A stretch of DNA of 64,000 nt from Bacteroidota bacterium (GTDB lineage: Bacteria; Bacteroidota; Bacteroidia; NS11-12g; UBA955): assembly GCA_016787485.1 (NCBI GenBank), contig JAEUUL010000001.1, forward strand, positions 62,001 through 126,000, written 5' to 3'. Below are positions 16,674-25,475 of the stretch, piece by piece; position 1 is the first letter of the stretch; each line of letters begins with the position of its first letter. The position numbers were made by a program, and so were the translations under genes. A model generated the notes under the pieces. The model ran no database searches. It was not told the DNA's origin and saw only the letters and a program-made list of their open reading frames with translations.

Positions 16674-17759
16674 ATGAAACAAGGTCTTTGTGCCTTCTCC
16701 ACCGCAGTCTTTGCGGTGATATTGCTGCTCCCGGGCTGCAGCAGTAAAAAAAATACCATATCCCCTGAATTTACGGACATTGTTGAATCGGTATATGCCA
16801 GTGCCACAATAGCTGCAGCAGACCAATATATGGTGATCGCCCCGGTAACCGGCTTGCTTGAGGCCAACCTTGTGCAGGAGGGAGACAGTGTAACAGCCGG
16901 GCAGGTTATAGCCCGCATAGACAATACCAATCCTGCACTGAATGCAGAGAATGCAAGGCTGGCCATGGAACTGAGCCGCCGCAATCTGAACAACCTGGAT
17001 GAGATAGCGGCACAAATACAGACAGCCCGCAGGCAGTTGGTGCAGGATTCGGTGAACTATACACGTCAGCAGGAGTTGTGGAGACAAGAGATAGGCACAC
17101 GGGCCCAATTGGAGAGCCGTCAACTGGCATGGGAAGTTTCGAAAAATACAGTTCGTGCCCTGCAGGTGCGGTATAACCAAACTCGGATTCAATTGCTGAC
17201 CGCAGAACAGCAGGCTGCCAATACTGCGGCCATTACTGCCCGCAGCAGCAACGATTTTGTCATTCGCAGTCTCATCGCCGGCCGGGTATACACGCTGAAT
17301 TACAAACCCGGGGAAATGGTGGTGCCGCAGCAGCCGGTAGCCATGCTGGGACGGGCTGGTCAGTTTATATTAAAACTGGAAGTGGACGAAGTAGACATTG
17401 CGCGCCTGAAACCCGGGCAAAAAGCACTTGTGAGCATGGAAGCCTGGCAGGGAAAAGTGTTTGAAGCCCGTATATCCCGCATATTGCCGAATATGGATTC
17501 ACGATCGCAAACCTTCAGGGTGGAAGCCGAATTCATGCAACAACCTCCTGCGCTTTACCCCGGAATGTCTGCTGAAGTGAATGTGGTAATCAGCGAAAAG
17601 AAAAATGCAATGGTCATTCCGCTGGATTATTTGAAAGGCGGCGATAAAGTATACACAGCGCAAGGGAAAAAAACGGTAAAAACCGGATTGCGCAGCCTGG
17701 AAAAGATTGAAATTCTTGAGGGGATTTCCAAAGAAACCGAACTGAAAAAACCGGAATGA
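16674..17759 (+). CDS. MacA/HlyD-type periplasmic adaptor lipoprotein
   Basis: 361 residues from ATG 16674; an in-frame GTG at 16662 overlaps the -7 element. A lipoprotein signal (VILLLPGC) anchors it. Order: beta-barrel/lipoyl half 'VIAPVTGLLEANLVQEGDSVTAGQVIARID', a long alpha-helical hairpin (about 90-190), the second lipoyl half 'FVIRSLIAGRVYTLNYKPGEMVVPQQPVAMLG', a beta-barrel 'LKLEVDEVDIARLKPGQKALV' and the membrane-proximal domain 'LYPGMSAEVNVVISEKKNAMVIPLDYL'. It links an inner-membrane ABC permease to an outer-membrane channel. The next two genes supply permease and ATPase with ATGA-type overlaps. No TolC homologue is present, so the exit channel must be encoded elsewhere. The exported substrate is unknown. 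Confidence 0.92.
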   Translation: MKQGLCAFSTAVFAVILLLPGCSSKKNTISPEFTDIVESVYASATIAAADQYMVIAPVTGLLEANLVQEGDSVTAGQVIARIDNTNPALNAENARLAMELSRRNLNNLDEIAAQIQTARRQLVQDSVNYTRQQELWRQEIGTRAQLESRQLAWEVSKNTVRALQVRYNQTRIQLLTAEQQAANTAAITARSSNDFVIRSLIAGRVYTLNYKPGEMVVPQQPVAMLGRAGQFILKLEVDEVDIARLKPGQKALVSMEAWQGKVFEARISRILPNMDSRSQTFRVEAEFMQQPPALYPGMSAEVNVVISEKKNAMVIPLDYLKGGDKVYTAQGKKTVKTGLRSLEKIEILEGISKETELKKPE

Positions 17760-19015
17760 ACAGCCGGGTACTGCTGAAAATCGCGAAAACCCATTTGCTG
17801 GCCCGTAAAAGGCAGTCGGCAATTGCTGCACTGGGTGTTACCTTTGGCATAGGTACATTTGTCATACTGGTCAGTTTTATGACCGGATTGAACAACCTTC
17901 TCGACGGGTTGCTCATGAACCGCACTCCACATATACGGGTGTATAATGAAATCAAACCGAGTGCACTTCAGCCTGCACAGCTGCATACACCTTTTAAAGA
18001 TGCCATGCATGTGATTCACTCAGTAAAACCCAGAAACACACTGCTAAAGATTCACAATGCACGGGCACTGATGGATGCCCTGCGCAGGGATTCCCGCATA
18101 AAAGGTGTAACTCCTCAGGTAGCTTCCAGGGTTTTTTATGCCTCCGGCAGTGTGCGGCTGAATGGCACTGTGACCGGTATAGATGCCCTGAATGAATCAC
18201 GCCTGTACAACTTTCATGAATACGTTTTGCAGGGAAAACCCCAGGATCTGGAACACAATGATAACGGGATTATACTCGGAATAGGTGTTGCAAGAAAACT
18301 CTCAATCGCTGTGGGAGACTATGTGCAATTGATAGGAACAGCAGGAAATGTGGTGCGGTTGAAAGTGGAAGGGTTTTTTCAAAGCGGACTGGCCGATATT
18401 GACAATGTTCAGAGCTATGTAAATGTGAAAACTGCACAACGGCTGGCTGGAGAATCAGCCAGTTACATTACCGACCTCAGCATTAAACTGTATGATGTAA
18501 AACTTGCCCCTTCTATTGCCGCAGATTTGCGCCGGCGCTATGGCTTCAATGCCATTGACCTTCAAAAAGCCAATGCCCAGTTTGAAACCGGAACCAAAGT
18601 GCGCAACATGATTACCTATGCGGTAAGTATAACACTGCTGGTTGTTGCCGGATTTGGCATATACAACATACTGAATATGCTCATTTATGAAAAAATGAAT
18701 GACATTGCCATCCTCAAAGCCACCGGTTTCAGCGGAGGAGATGTAAAACGCATATTTCTCTATCAGGCCATGCTGATTGGGGCGGTTGGCGGCGTGCTTG
18801 GTCTTGTTATGGGCTTTCTGGTTTCAGTGGGAATTGACAATGCACCGTTTGAAACCGAGGCCTTACCCACCATCAAAACCTTTCCGGTGAATTTCGATCC
18901 AAAATACTACATCATAGGTACTGTTTTTTCACTCGCCACCACGCTGCTTGCAGGTTATATGCCAGCCCGCAAAGCCAGTAAAATAGATCCGGTGGAAATC
19001 ATTCGCGGACAATGA
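17756..19015 (+). CDS. ABC transporter permease, MacB/LolCE-like (FtsX family)
   Basis: 419 residues, starting inside the stop of the adaptor gene (ATGA). It has one N-terminal helix ('AIAALGVTFGIGTFVILVSFMTGL'), a periplasmic MacB-type core domain (about 50-265) and three C-terminal helices of the FtsX domain, ending 'YMPARKASKIDPVEIIRGQ', the hallmark of this superfamily. The length and topology (4 TM) match LolC/E and the transmembrane half of MacB, but the ATPase is a separate protein. With the adaptor and ATPase it forms a mechanotransmission-type exporter. Both a MacAB-like efflux role and a lipoprotein-related role are possible. The adaptor argues for efflux. Confidence 0.93.
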   Translation: MNSRVLLKIAKTHLLARKRQSAIAALGVTFGIGTFVILVSFMTGLNNLLDGLLMNRTPHIRVYNEIKPSALQPAQLHTPFKDAMHVIHSVKPRNTLLKIHNARALMDALRRDSRIKGVTPQVASRVFYASGSVRLNGTVTGIDALNESRLYNFHEYVLQGKPQDLEHNDNGIILGIGVARKLSIAVGDYVQLIGTAGNVVRLKVEGFFQSGLADIDNVQSYVNVKTAQRLAGESASYITDLSIKLYDVKLAPSIAADLRRRYGFNAIDLQKANAQFETGTKVRNMITYAVSITLLVVAGFGIYNILNMLIYEKMNDIAILKATGFSGGDVKRIFLYQAMLIGAVGGVLGLVMGFLVSVGIDNAPFETEALPTIKTFPVNFDPKYYIIGTVFSLATTLLAGYMPARKASKIDPVEIIRGQ

Positions 19016-19698
19016 ACCCACCCATCATCGAAGCCAAAAATATCGGAAAAATTTTTCATGATCCTGCCGGGGATCTGGCTGTGCTGAAAAACGTAAGTTT
19101 CAATATCGGACACGGGGAATTTGTATCCATTATGGGTAAATCAGGTTGCGGAAAAAGCACCCTGCTGTATATCCTCAGCACCATGGACAGCGATTATACA
19201 GGCGAATTATACCTGCATGGAGAAAAATTGGGCGACAAAACACCCGACGAACTCGCCGAAGTGCGGAACCGGCGTATAGGGTTTGTGTTTCAGTTTCACT
19301 ATCTGCTGCCGGAATTCACCGTGCTTGAAAACGTAATGTTACCAGGGCTGAAACTGGGCAACCGGAGCCGCGAAGAGGTTGAACATGACGCCATGGAGAG
19401 CCTTAAATTGCTGGGCATGGAAGACCAGGCGCTGAAACTGGCCACGCGCATTTCCGGCGGACAGAAGCAGCGGGTGGCCATTGCGAGGGCTCTTATCAAC
19501 CAGCCCGATCTGATTATGGGAGATGAGCCTACCGGAAACCTGGACAGCCGCAACGCAGGGATTGTTTTTGATATTCTGAAAGATCTCACCAGAGAAGGGC
19601 ACCACAGTATGCTCATCGTAACCCACGATGCGGATTTTGCTGCCAAAACAGACCGCACCATTACCATGGCAGACGGGCAAATCGTGGGTGGAATCTGA
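19012..19698 (+). CDS. ABC transporter ATP-binding protein, LolD/MacB-type
   Basis: 228 residues, overlapping the permease stop by 4 nt. Walker A is GKSGCGKST (42-50), the Q-loop is 'GFVFQFHYLLPEFTVLENVMLP', the signature is ISGGQKQR, Walker B is LIMGDEP followed by TGNLDS, and the H-loop is 'LIVTHD'. All are intact, so the ATPase should be active. The sequence falls in the LolD/MacB/FtsE group, which powers FtsX-fold permeases. It is the third gene of the adaptor-permease-ATPase operon. The next gene has its own candidate promoter. Confidence 0.95.
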   Translation: MNPPIIEAKNIGKIFHDPAGDLAVLKNVSFNIGHGEFVSIMGKSGCGKSTLLYILSTMDSDYTGELYLHGEKLGDKTPDELAEVRNRRIGFVFQFHYLLPEFTVLENVMLPGLKLGNRSREEVEHDAMESLKLLGMEDQALKLATRISGGQKQRVAIARALINQPDLIMGDEPTGNLDSRNAGIVFDILKDLTREGHHSMLIVTHDADFAAKTDRTITMADGQIVGGI

Positions 19699-19786
19699 TT
19701 CCGGAAATCGAAAAAGCAGGCAATATTGTCCGGCAGGGCAACGTTTATACAGCGGAGAGGGTCTGTATCCTGAATTAAAAAAAGTG

Positions 19787-19794
19787 TATATTTG
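19787..19794 (+). promoter_or_regulatory. Candidate -7 element (TATATTTG) for the envelope gene run
   Basis: An exact TAnnTTTG match, 16 nt upstream of the ATG at 19811. The -33 region has CTG rather than TTG near the expected spacing. Confidence 0.45.
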
Positions 19795-19810
19795 CCGTTT
19801 AACCGAATTT

Positions 19811-20722
19811 ATGAAATCCCTGAAGGTAGTGTTACTCTGTGTTGTGGCTTGTGCAAGCATCCCGCTTTCGGCGCAGAAAAAACTGTTTAAAGGAAAACCC
19901 CTGGAGGTGGGCTTAACCCTGGGTGCCAGCAACTATATGGGAGACCTGAGTAAGCTGGTGGCTGTGAATGAGACCCATCCTATGGGTGGCCTCATCTGCC
20001 GATTCAACATGAACGACTGGATCACATTGAGGGGGAATGCCGTTTTTGGCACCATCAGCGCAGATGACAAAAACTTTGACAGCGATGCATTCCGCAAACA
20101 GCGGAACCTGAATTTCCGTTCCAATCTGGTGGAATTCAGTGGTTGTATTGAGTACAATCTTCTTGGGTTTGAAGAAACGCAGCGGGGAACCCCGAGCACA
20201 CCTTATTTGTTTGCCGGAATCGGGGTGTTCAAGTACAACCCCAAAACCCAATTTCATTATTTGGCCACAGACCCTAACGGACTGGCACTGCATGATGCGG
20301 CACTGAAAAAGTACGACAACCAGTGGATTGAGTTGCAAACGCTGGGAACCGAAGGGCAGGAAACCACAAAGTTCAACGATCGCAAGCGGTATCCACTTAC
20401 ACAAATCAGCATACCGCTGGGTGTGGGTTATAAAAAGCAATGGGATGATGTGTGGGCCTGGGGCGTGGAATTTGGAATGCGCAAAACTTTTACAGATTAT
20501 CTGGATGACGTAAGCAAAGATTACGTAGACAACCAGATTGTGGGCGGAGCCAATGGTCTGCTCGCCGCTGCACTGAAAGACCGGGGACCTGAACTGGGAT
20601 ATGCACCTTTTGACAATGGCATGGGCCGTGGCAATTCATCCAATAAAGACTGGTATATGTTTCTGAACTTTACGATTACAAGGAAAATCGTGGGTGGCAA
20701 AACTGTCTGCTTCCAGTTTTAA
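19811..20722 (+). CDS. DUF6089 family outer-membrane protein (first copy)
   Basis: 303 residues from ATG 19811; the frame is open back to 19628, but only this start gives a signal peptide (MKSLKVVLLCVVACASIPLSAQ). Family features: 'EVGLTLGASNYMGDLS' at the N-terminus, alternating barrel strands, 'NLLGFEETQRGTPSTPYLFAGIGVF', 'PLTQISIPLGVGYK' and the diagnostic 'WGVEFGMRKTFTDYLDDVS.DY'. Members are predicted small outer-membrane barrels, commonly located just before uppS-bamA in Bacteroidota genomes. It is followed by a paralogue that overlaps its 3' end by 29 nt. Confidence 0.9.
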   Translation: MKSLKVVLLCVVACASIPLSAQKKLFKGKPLEVGLTLGASNYMGDLSKLVAVNETHPMGGLICRFNMNDWITLRGNAVFGTISADDKNFDSDAFRKQRNLNFRSNLVEFSGCIEYNLLGFEETQRGTPSTPYLFAGIGVFKYNPKTQFHYLATDPNGLALHDAALKKYDNQWIELQTLGTEGQETTKFNDRKRYPLTQISIPLGVGYKKQWDDVWAWGVEFGMRKTFTDYLDDVSKDYVDNQIVGGANGLLAAALKDRGPELGYAPFDNGMGRGNSSNKDWYMFLNFTITRKIVGGKTVCFQF

Positions 20723-21548
20723 ACAGCAAGCCAAAATTGTATTGGCTGCGGGTACCACCCTGGTATACTGCGGCTACACCCATGCCCAAAAATACTTCAG
20801 CGGTCGCTATGAGCTGGGCATAACTGCCGGTAGCAGCAATTACCATGGTGATTTGAGCCATGGGAACCCATTGCCGTTTTTTCACCCTTCCGGCGGGGCA
20901 TTTTTCAAATATAACTTCAACGGGTATTTCGGTTACAGGCTTCAGGCCTCATATCTGCGTGCCTCGGGAACGGATAAGGATGACCCAACCTACAAAGTCC
21001 GCAACCTGAGTTTTGCCACAGACATTTATGAGATGGGCAATTTGTTCGAGTTCAATTTCCGGTCGTTTGGCACCAATGTAAATGACAAATACTGGACCCC
21101 ATATTTTTATACCGGACTGAACCTGTTTCTGTTTGAGCCCACACGCATGGAGAACAGCGACATCAAACTCCGCAACCTGTATACAGAGGGGCAGAAGCGC
21201 AGGTACAGCCGTCTGCAACCCTCAGTACCTATTGGTTTTGGGATTAAAACCATGCTGCAACCCCAGAAAAACCGGGGAGTATGGATACTGGGAGTGGAAG
21301 GCTGCTGGCGCAAAACCTTTACAGATTACCTTGATGACGTAAAAGGCAGCTACCCCGACTATGCCGCTATGGTGGATCAGCACGGACTGGGCAGTGCAGA
21401 ATACAGTCATCCCGAAACCAAAAACGGGCTTGCACCCTATGCCGCAGGCACCATGCGGGGTGATACCCACCTCCGAGATTATTACTACTATCTTGGCTTT
21501 ACGGTATCTTACCGATTTACTCCGCTAATTTGCACACGACTCCACTGA
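20694..21548 (+). CDS. DUF6089 family outer-membrane protein (second copy)
   Basis: 284 residues with a GTG start at 20694 inside the end of the first copy. The signal segment is 'AKIVLAAGTTLVYCGYTHAQ'. It shares with its neighbour 'YELGITAGSSNYHGDLS', 'LRNLYTEGQKRRYSRLQPSVPIGFGIK' and 'GVEGCWRKTFTDYLDDVKGSYPDY', so the two arose by tandem duplication and have since diverged well beyond recent gene conversion. The C-terminus ('FTVSYRFTPLICTRLH') has extra residues after the last strand, unusual for a barrel. It is co-transcribed with uppS and bamA by proximity (43 nt to uppS). Confidence 0.88.
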   Translation: MAKLSASSFKQQAKIVLAAGTTLVYCGYTHAQKYFSGRYELGITAGSSNYHGDLSHGNPLPFFHPSGGAFFKYNFNGYFGYRLQASYLRASGTDKDDPTYKVRNLSFATDIYEMGNLFEFNFRSFGTNVNDKYWTPYFYTGLNLFLFEPTRMENSDIKLRNLYTEGQKRRYSRLQPSVPIGFGIKTMLQPQKNRGVWILGVEGCWRKTFTDYLDDVKGSYPDYAAMVDQHGLGSAEYSHPETKNGLAPYAAGTMRGDTHLRDYYYYLGFTVSYRFTPLICTRLH

Positions 21549-21591
21549 TAACGGGAATTTAACCCTTACTTTGCAGGTTCATTTATAAAGG

Positions 21592-22350
21592 GTGGCGAAT
21601 AGCGCAGACAAATCACAAATAGACCCCGACCGCATACCCCGGCACGTGGCTATCATTATGGATGGAAACGGACGCTGGGCGAGGCAAAAGGGCCATTTGC
21701 GCATATTTGGCCACAAACATGGTGTGCGCACCGTTCGCAATGTCATTGAGGCTGCTGTTGAACTCGGTATTCAGTATCTCACCCTCTACGCTTTTTCCAC
21801 TGAAAACTGGAACCGGCCCGAAGCAGAGGTAAATGCACTGATGGAACTGCTGGTGCAAACCATAAAGGGTGAAACTCCCACCATGATGGAAAACGGAATA
21901 CGCCTGCAGGCCATAGGGAATATTGAAAAACTACCACCTGGCTGTAACAAACAACTGCAGGAAACCGTAAATACCACCAAAGACAACAAACGCATGACTC
22001 TGATTCTGGCACTGAGTTACAGTGGCCGCTGGGACATCATTGAGGCAGTGCGTAAAATAGCAGACCAGGTGAAAAGCGGAACCATTCAACCGGAAGAGAT
22101 CAACGAGGAAGTGCTTGGCGCTGCGCTGAATACCGCTGCTTACCCCAATCCGGATTTGTTGATACGAACCAGTGGTGAGCACCGCATCAGCAACTTCCTG
22201 CTGTGGGAAATCGCCTATTCAGAATTTCATTTTACACCGGTACTCTGGCCGGATTTTACACCCGACGATTTATACAAAGCAGTGCTCGATTACCAGGGAC
22301 GGCAACGCCGATTTGGCAAAACCGGAGAGCAAATACAACCCGTACATTGA
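21592..22350 (+). CDS. uppS: Undecaprenyl diphosphate synthase (isoprenyl transferase)
   Basis: 252 residues. The GTG at 21592 is the only start: an in-frame TAA lies at 21586, and AAAGGG just upstream could act as a ribosome site. Catalytic motif HVAIIMDGNGRWARQKG with Asp24, followed by 'GHKHGVRTVRNVIEAAVELGI', 'LTLYAFSTENWNRP' and the RTSGEHRISNFLLWEIAYSEFHF signature. It condenses eight isopentenyl units on to farnesyl diphosphate to make the C55 lipid carrier for peptidoglycan and surface glycans. Its stop overlaps the bamA start by one base (TGATG), so the two are translationally coupled, as is usual in this phylum. Confidence 0.97.
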   Translation: MANSADKSQIDPDRIPRHVAIIMDGNGRWARQKGHLRIFGHKHGVRTVRNVIEAAVELGIQYLTLYAFSTENWNRPEAEVNALMELLVQTIKGETPTMMENGIRLQAIGNIEKLPPGCNKQLQETVNTTKDNKRMTLILALSYSGRWDIIEAVRKIADQVKSGTIQPEEINEEVLGAALNTAAYPNPDLLIRTSGEHRISNFLLWEIAYSEFHFTPVLWPDFTPDDLYKAVLDYQGRQRRFGKTGEQIQPVH

Positions 22351-24908
22351 TGAAACGACTTCTTCTCCTGTTACTTACCAGCGTTGTTCCGCTGTTTTCT
22401 TTTGCCCAGGGTACGGTAAAAGACAGCCTGTATACCTGGTTTTCATACAATTTTACAGAGCCCGGTGAATATACCATCCGCAATATTCTGGTAGAAGAAG
22501 TAGATAAAAAACCCGTGCAAAAAGCACTTGTGGTGATTTACTCCGGACTTTCTATCGGACAGAAAATAAAAATACCGGGGAATGAAATTCCACAGGCCAT
22601 AGAAAACCTTTGGAAACAGCACTATTTCAGCGATATACAGGTGTTTATGAAGCCTGTTGGTGATGGTGCCATCGTTGTTAATTTCGTGGTAAAAGAGCAA
22701 CCCCGGCTGTACTTGTTTCGTTTTCACGGAGTAACAACATCACAAGCCAAAACGCTGAAGGAAGAAACCGGATTAAAACGGGGATTGTATATCACCCCGA
22801 ATATGATTAACCGCAACAAATCCAGGCTACTGAAACATTTCCAGGAAAAAGGATATTACAATTGTCAGGTGCAAATCAAACGCATACCTGCGGTGGATTT
22901 AAAATCAGGAATGAATGTTCCGAATTATGAAACATTTGAAATTTACATAGAAAAAGGACCGAAAGTAAAAGTGTATGATTTTGTATTTGCAGGCAACGAG
23001 AATATGGAAGACGGGCAACTCCGTAAGTCTATTAAGAAATTAAAACGCCGTAAAAATAAAATCAACATTTTTAGCAGTAGCAAATATATCGCCAGCAAAT
23101 TTGATGAGGAAAAACAGAATATTGTAACCAAATACCAGAGCAAAGGTTTCCGTGATATGCGGCTTGTTTCAGACAGTGTGCATCAGATCAACCCGAGACG
23201 GATAAATGTGCATGTTTCTGTGTATGAAGGTCACAAATATTTTATCCGCAGTATCACCTGGAAAGGAAATATAAAATTCCGCACAAGTCTGCTGGATACT
23301 TTACTGGGTATTCGCAAAGGTGATGTTTTCAACCAGTCTCTGCTGGATGAACGCTTGTTCAGCAATCCTGGTGGTTTTGATGTGCAGAGTCTGTATATGG
23401 ATGACGGGTATTTGTTTTTTAACATGACCCCGGTAGAAACAGGTGTATTCAACGACAGTATTGATCTGGAAATCCGCATCAACGAAGGGCCACAGGCCCG
23501 AGTGGGCGGGGTACACTGGGTGGGCAATACCAAAACATCAGACAAAGTGATTCTGCGGGAAATACGCACCAAACCCGGAGACATTTTCAGCCGCAGCGAA
23601 ATACAGCGCACCATGCGGGATTTGGCAGCCATCGGACTCTTCGATCCCGCGCAAATGAATGTGAATCCCAAGCCGAATCCTGCGGATGGAACGGTAGATA
23701 TTGAATACAAACTGGCAGAAAAACCCAGCGACCAGATTGAACTTTCCGGTGGATGGGGCGGCGCCGGTTTCAGCCGCAGAGCTTCGCTGATCGGGACCGC
23801 TGGTGTGGTTCTTAACAATTTCAGTACCCGCAAACTGCTGCACCCCAAATTGTGGAATCCGGTTCCCACCGGTGATGGTCAGAAACTCACATTGCGTGCG
23901 CAGAGCAATGGCAGCAATTACCAGGGATATACATTCTCATTTACCGAACCCTGGTTTGGAGGGAAAAAGCCCAATTCCCTTTCCGTTTCCATATTTCACA
24001 CTGTAAACAGTTTCGATTTCAGGCAGCGAAATGACCCTGCCCGCCAGGTGTTTTTCAATACAGGAGCTACACTGTCCATGGGCAAACGGCTGAAATGGCC
24101 CGACGACTTTTTCAGCATACAATATTCACTGAGTTTCCAGCGGTACAAAATGCAGAACATGGATGGCGGATTCTACGGCTTCCCTTCCGGGTTTAAAGGC
24201 ATCAGCTACAACCCGTCTGCGCAGATTATTTTGTCGCGCAGTTCTGTAAGCGACCCCATTTTCCCCACCTCAGGAAGCAATATTTCCCTGTCTGTGCAAG
24301 GAACTCCCCCTTTCTCCCTGCTGAATGGCAAGGATTACACGAAGCTTACCCTGAATGAAAAATACAAATGGGCTGAGTTCTACAAATGGAAGCTGGATGC
24401 AGAATGGTATACCCCGCTGAAGAAAAAACTGGTACTGATGACCCGGGCCCGATTCGGCTTTCTGGGCTACTACAACAAGGATCTGGGATATACTTTCTTT
24501 GAACGTTTTCAGGTGGGTGGTGCAGGTATGTTCGGATTCAATATCGCGGCTACGGAAATCATCAGTCAGCGGGGGTACGACAACTATACCATTTCGCAAA
24601 CGGCCATGGGTAGTCAGCAGGGTGCACCTATTTATAACAAGTTTACCACAGAATTGCGGTATGCCATTACCACCGGACAAACAGCCACCGTGTATGCACT
24701 TGCCTTTGCCGAGGCTGGTGATGCATGGCAGAGCATGAAGAGCTACAACCCCTTCCAGTTGAAACGGTCCGTAGGTGTGGGTGTGCGTTTGTTCATGCCC
24801 ATGTTTGGCCTTATCGGTCTGGATTACGGCTACGGATTTGACTATAAAAACGTACCTGCCAGTGGCAAAGCCGGTCAAATTCACTTCTTCATAGGTCAGC
24901 AGTTTTAG
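22350..24908 (+). CDS. bamA: Outer-membrane protein assembly factor BamA
   Basis: 852 residues. The start at 22350 is chosen over upstream in-frame codons within uppS because it begins the signal peptide MKRLLLLLLTSVVPLFSFAQ. Several POTRA domains occupy about 30-440 ('PGEYTIRNILVEEV', 'KVYDFVFAGNENMEDGQLRKSIKK', 'GHKYFIRSITWKGN', 'ARVGGVHWVGNTKTSDKVILREI'). The Omp85 barrel follows from about 460, with 'ELSGGWGGAGFSRRASLIGT', the 'EPWFGGKKPNSL' strand and the C-terminal 'GFDYKNVPASGKAGQIHFFIGQQF', ending in the phenylalanine expected of the family. It inserts barrel proteins, and presumably the many receptors of this organism, into the outer membrane. OmpH/Skp genes, often next in line, are absent here. 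Confidence 0.97.
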   Translation: MKRLLLLLLTSVVPLFSFAQGTVKDSLYTWFSYNFTEPGEYTIRNILVEEVDKKPVQKALVVIYSGLSIGQKIKIPGNEIPQAIENLWKQHYFSDIQVFMKPVGDGAIVVNFVVKEQPRLYLFRFHGVTTSQAKTLKEETGLKRGLYITPNMINRNKSRLLKHFQEKGYYNCQVQIKRIPAVDLKSGMNVPNYETFEIYIEKGPKVKVYDFVFAGNENMEDGQLRKSIKKLKRRKNKINIFSSSKYIASKFDEEKQNIVTKYQSKGFRDMRLVSDSVHQINPRRINVHVSVYEGHKYFIRSITWKGNIKFRTSLLDTLLGIRKGDVFNQSLLDERLFSNPGGFDVQSLYMDDGYLFFNMTPVETGVFNDSIDLEIRINEGPQARVGGVHWVGNTKTSDKVILREIRTKPGDIFSRSEIQRTMRDLAAIGLFDPAQMNVNPKPNPADGTVDIEYKLAEKPSDQIELSGGWGGAGFSRRASLIGTAGVVLNNFSTRKLLHPKLWNPVPTGDGQKLTLRAQSNGSNYQGYTFSFTEPWFGGKKPNSLSVSIFHTVNSFDFRQRNDPARQVFFNTGATLSMGKRLKWPDDFFSIQYSLSFQRYKMQNMDGGFYGFPSGFKGISYNPSAQIILSRSSVSDPIFPTSGSNISLSVQGTPPFSLLNGKDYTKLTLNEKYKWAEFYKWKLDAEWYTPLKKKLVLMTRARFGFLGYYNKDLGYTFFERFQVGGAGMFGFNIAATEIISQRGYDNYTISQTAMGSQQGAPIYNKFTTELRYAITTGQTATVYALAFAEAGDAWQSMKSYNPFQLKRSVGVGVRLFMPMFGLIGLDYGYGFDYKNVPASGKAGQIHFFIGQQF

Positions 24909-24948
24909 AACCTGTTGATGTTTGCATAGCAAACTGCTTACAGGTTCT
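24907..24948 (+). terminator. Nested hairpin overlapping the bamA stop codon
   Basis: The outer stem AGAACCTGT / ACAGGTTCT (9 bp, perfect) encloses an inner stem GTTTGC / GCAAAC. It begins at the bamA TAG. There is no T-run, so it may be a 3'-end stabilizer or a weak terminator. Confidence 0.5.
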
Positions 24949-24954
24949 TGAATC

Positions 24955-25009
24955 CCCGACGCTTCGGTCGTGGACACGCCCCGATCGCAGCGTCAGCGGA
25001 GCATCGGGG
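24955..25009. repeat. GC-rich palindromic element, possibly REP-like
   Basis: A CGAC-loop-GTCG mini-hairpin (about 24957-24970) is followed by CCCCGAT (24979-24985) pairing with ATCGGGG (25003-25009) around a GC-rich loop that itself contains inverted CGC/GCG segments. The composition is GC-rich against its AT-rich surroundings. It lies between bamA and a convergent gene, a typical REP site. Only one copy is present in the window. Confidence 0.4.
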
Positions 25010-25070
25010 TTCCTATGATCTATGAATCAATCAGAATGGGATGAATGATTGAAGCTATTTCGGATTCTCC

Positions 25071-25379
25071 TCAACCCATAATATACACCAGGCCTGCAAA
25101 GGCTATACTGATTCCTACGAGTGTGCCTCCGTATAAAACCGGCACATTGTGACCGACAAGGAATGTGTACATCATGGCCGCTAAACAGATGAATGCACCA
25201 ATGAACAGCAGCGTCATGCCGCGGTTTGTATTTCTTTTGCGTATGGCCAGACGCACTTGGTTTACGGTTTGTTCCGCAACATCCGATTCGGTTCCTTCAT
25301 TGATTAACTGCTCACTGATTTCATTCCACAGGTAACCCTTACTGCGCAGTTCCTGTATTTTCTGGATGAGTTGTTCCAT
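25071..25379 (-). CDS. Small membrane protein of unknown function
   Basis: 102 residues from ATG 25379 (a GTG at 25388 would add three residues). The N-terminal 55 residues are helical and charged ('MEQLIQKIQELRSKGYLWNEISEQLINEGTESDVAEQTVNQVRLAIRKR'); the spacing resembles a short helix-turn-helix or dimerization element. Two transmembrane helices (about 57-77 and 82-102) end the protein, with only Gly after the second. No family is recognised. It is convergent with bamA and followed upstream by an aldehyde dehydrogenase gene on the same strand 97 nt away. Confidence 0.65.
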   Translation of the reverse strand: MEQLIQKIQELRSKGYLWNEISEQLINEGTESDVAEQTVNQVRLAIRKRNTNRGMTLLFIGAFICLAAMMYTFLVGHNVPVLYGGTLVGISIAFAGLVYIMG

Positions 25380-25475
25380 ATCCGGCACAATTTGTCTTAC
25401 TTGCTAATTTGCAAGTAAGAAACACCGGAATGCAATTCCAAGTTTTGGATATAATACAGATTGATTCTAAGAAAC

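Noticed and set aside
22203-22349. N-terminal extension of BamA back into uppS
   Set aside because: The extra 49 residues carry no signal and are the shadow of uppS; the ATG at 22350 starts a perfect signal peptide.
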